Notes under the pieces: model-generated
What the model was told of the DNA's origin: nothing
What the model saw: only the letters and a program-made list of their open reading frames with translations
Databases searched by the model: none
Program-made: the position numbers and the translations under genes
NCBI RefSeq assembly: GCF_003946395.1
Contig: NZ_RHNZ01000004.1
Location: forward strand, 124,001-188,000
Reading direction: 5' to 3'
DNA: 64,000 nucleotides
From: Levilactobacillus fuyuanensis
Lineage (GTDB): Bacteria > Bacillota > Bacilli > Lactobacillales > Lactobacillaceae
Part shown: in pieces, positions 63,501-64,000 of the stretch
How the letters are laid out: every line of letters starts with the position of its first letter
Position numbering within the stretch: the stretch's first letter is position 1

Positions 63501-63879
63501 TGGCGGTAACGTAACGCCACCAACCACTGGCCCATCTACGGGTGGTGGTGCTGACATCGGCAAGCCTGGTAAGGAACCAGCAACGACGCCTAAGACACCA
63601 GCCAAGAAGGACAAGACGCCTGCTAAGGTCTCAACACCGCCTAAGACTAAGGCCAAGGGTGGTCAAGCAGACGTTGTCATGGCCGGTGGTCAGGGTGCTA
63701 AAGTGCAACAATTAGCAACGTCTGCCAAGCAGTCGCGGAAGGCACCCGTTAAATTGGCTCAGGCTAAGACTGAATTACCACAGACCAATGAACAGCGGGG
63801 GAGCGGATTAGCCCTTGTTGGACTGGCACTGTTGGGAAGCTTAGTCGGCTTAGCCGGTTGGAAGAAACGGGAACACTAA
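60559..63879 (+). CDS. sortase-anchored surface protein with LRR and MucBP-like domains
   Basis: 1106 residues. The N terminus carries a KxYKxGKxW-type signal (KMYKSHKGW) ending near AQADG. A Gln/Glu-rich linker (about 75-132) follows, then a domain with leucine-rich repeats (about 350-460; NLQSLYLYPNMDVSN, LSNLNKLQSVN), beta-rich modules resembling MucBP/mucin-binding repeats (about 755-980), a Gly/Pro/Thr/Lys wall spacer and the sorting signal LPQTN (about 1073) with a hydrophobic helix and basic tail. Likely an adhesin on the cell wall. GAGGGGG ribosome site. Confidence 0.9.
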   Translation: MKDFERKTHYKMYKSHKGWLVAGITVTSMAVGIIAGPQAMQTAQADGNVPPTENVEQGQPASEKSEVPLKTAGAGEQEQQEQQEQQEQQKQEQQGQQQEEQQQQEQQQQQEQQQQQEQQKQEQQEQQQEQPGEGANEDSLKQEKSQQYPARNVRDKITRDMPTAPEKGSLDVTKDATTPAPANVQTGITVQNPDDLTDKVTGQPVFNVSKTQRLQYTYDHSDANGVSTDLRVVDGYSDKYQAQGAGTWLGETYANNIAQDAKGMDMNSPLQYSDGTHPLYIDEWMPDYGLQYFIWQSNFAKQFATIADFRNDFTKADLATVTSIYSDKAMQAANSSNQATLYYNALMSMTTLEGLQNATNLQSLYLYPNMDVSNVALGNYMQSGNLWDIRALSNLNKLQSVNVTLFSVNDISALSNKEQLTTVDMAYNQITDISPLATDKNLVIKTGTHLFNQHILLEPITVSTALGKGQNVTADGTLSYTTPSFIIKDLSAANLPVKAFDNADGAIYPSLFPSSADAGNINSNTLNWYNLLAGTSANYGSLSTTWADPNSDFAGYVIQPYEMAENVSDLNVNIQLLQADGQQLNLAPATLISGDVGSDVDVQANATVMTFLNQQLAKGYTFFGLILDGTGLYSDWVADNGKATAQPSWITTLTDASKTWTILFYKDVLPWNVSVGYGTKDAAGNFTPITTEDGSPVTDTYNGTSDAQVALNGYQKDFPDYVYTGAETSVDGKTWTDISQSTDIPFAGVKQAIRMVYANAKRATVTIKDATTGKTVQTLDYMTNPELRGAIGSISDFDSASVIAPAVAKGYKLVSDTTKNADGTSAIVFGKDADTNLDFTITLAHDFKTTEKAVTETITYQDQQQKQVAAPVTKTMTFATVTDQVTQDAVTYSNLAATGTPELDVTGQPTDTNWTVYKDGDQLAFAAVNNPTVAGMHVVSTTDPANDLTQTAAQTVTSDSADVAVVVTYAADATTGGGGNGGGNVTPPTTGPSTGGGADIGKPGKEPATTPKTPAKKDKTPAKVSTPPKTKAKGGQADVVMAGGQGAKVQQLATSAKQSRKAPVKLAQAKTELPQTNEQRGSGLALVGLALLGSLVGLAGWKKREH
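60783..60951 (+). repeat. low-complexity CAA/CAG repeat coding for a Gln/Glu tract
   Basis: In-frame GAG-CAA-CAA type triplets encode about 55 residues of almost only Gln and Glu with a few Lys and Gly inside the surface protein. Length is likely to vary between strains by slippage. Confidence 0.8.
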
Positions 63880-64000
63880 TGAAGTGAACAATAAAGACTT
63901 TGTGGCTTCAGGATGATGCATAAATAGTGACGTTTCTTGAAGCAATGTGTGATCCGTAATAAGTTTGATTCAATTGAACAGATATTTCAGGATCAATCTA
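63880..64000. other. window end, no gene seen
   Basis: 121 bp after the surface-protein stop with no clear ORF start or terminator before the window edge. Confidence 0.5.

Overview
The window looks like chromosome from a member of the Lactobacillaceae, probably a heterofermentative, Levilactobacillus-like species. The reasons are a base composition near 50% GC, strong AGGAGG ribosome sites, a PepX and PepI-type peptidase pair, Opp peptide uptake, a KxYKxGKxW-type signal and LPxTG-anchored surface protein, and Ser/Thr-rich secreted proteins. Genus is an inference from gene content only; no rRNA or tRNA gene was seen.

Layout. 1-400: one end of an IS200/IS605-type element (partial TnpB/OrfB). 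402-2970: hydroxyacid dehydrogenase, a solitary RelB/DinJ antitoxin, a small membrane protein and a GNAT enzyme. 2979-10990: two paralogous TrpXYZ-like ABC transporter operons (substrate-binding protein, permease, ATPase), one on each strand, with a DegV gene between them. Both are preceded by an elaborate leader: promoter, short leader peptide, competing hairpins, intrinsic terminator, then a conserved ~110-nt element. 11-23 kb: CPBP protease, VOC protein, ABC-F ATPase, L,D-transpeptidase, a secreted coiled-coil protein, PepI, PepX and an APC permease. 23.8-27.5 kb: NUDIX, guanylate-kinase-like and Fur proteins, then a low-complexity secreted protein with a membrane protein. 28-31 kb: polar amino-acid ABC transporter. 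31.8-33 kb: HflX. 33.6-44.3 kb: three tandem oppA paralogues, each with its own promoter, followed by oppBCDF. 45-53 kb: histidine phosphatase, CPA2 antiporter, HelD, CoaA, GNAT. 53.4-55 kb: GuaA. 55-64 kb: a more AT-rich stretch with an Xre regulator and small secreted proteins, then a C39-type and an NlpC/P60 cell-wall enzyme and a large LRR/MucBP-like surface protein.

The most striking feature is a family of about 19 intergenic elements of ~180-200 bp. Each folds, on paper, into a closing stem with three internal hairpins. Stem sequences differ between copies but pairing is kept, which is what a selected structure would look like. There are two subclasses (A and B). Every copy next to a gene points away from it: sense just after stop codons, antisense about 60 bp before start codons. 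Neighbouring transcription units are therefore often separated by a convergent pair with an unrelated AT-rich spacer. I do not recognise this family.

Functionally the window is rich in peptide and amino-acid acquisition: Opp uptake with three binding proteins, PepX and PepI cleavage of proline-containing peptides, two aromatic-type and one polar amino-acid ABC systems, and an APC permease. This fits a proteolytic, amino-acid-auxotrophic lactic acid bacterium.
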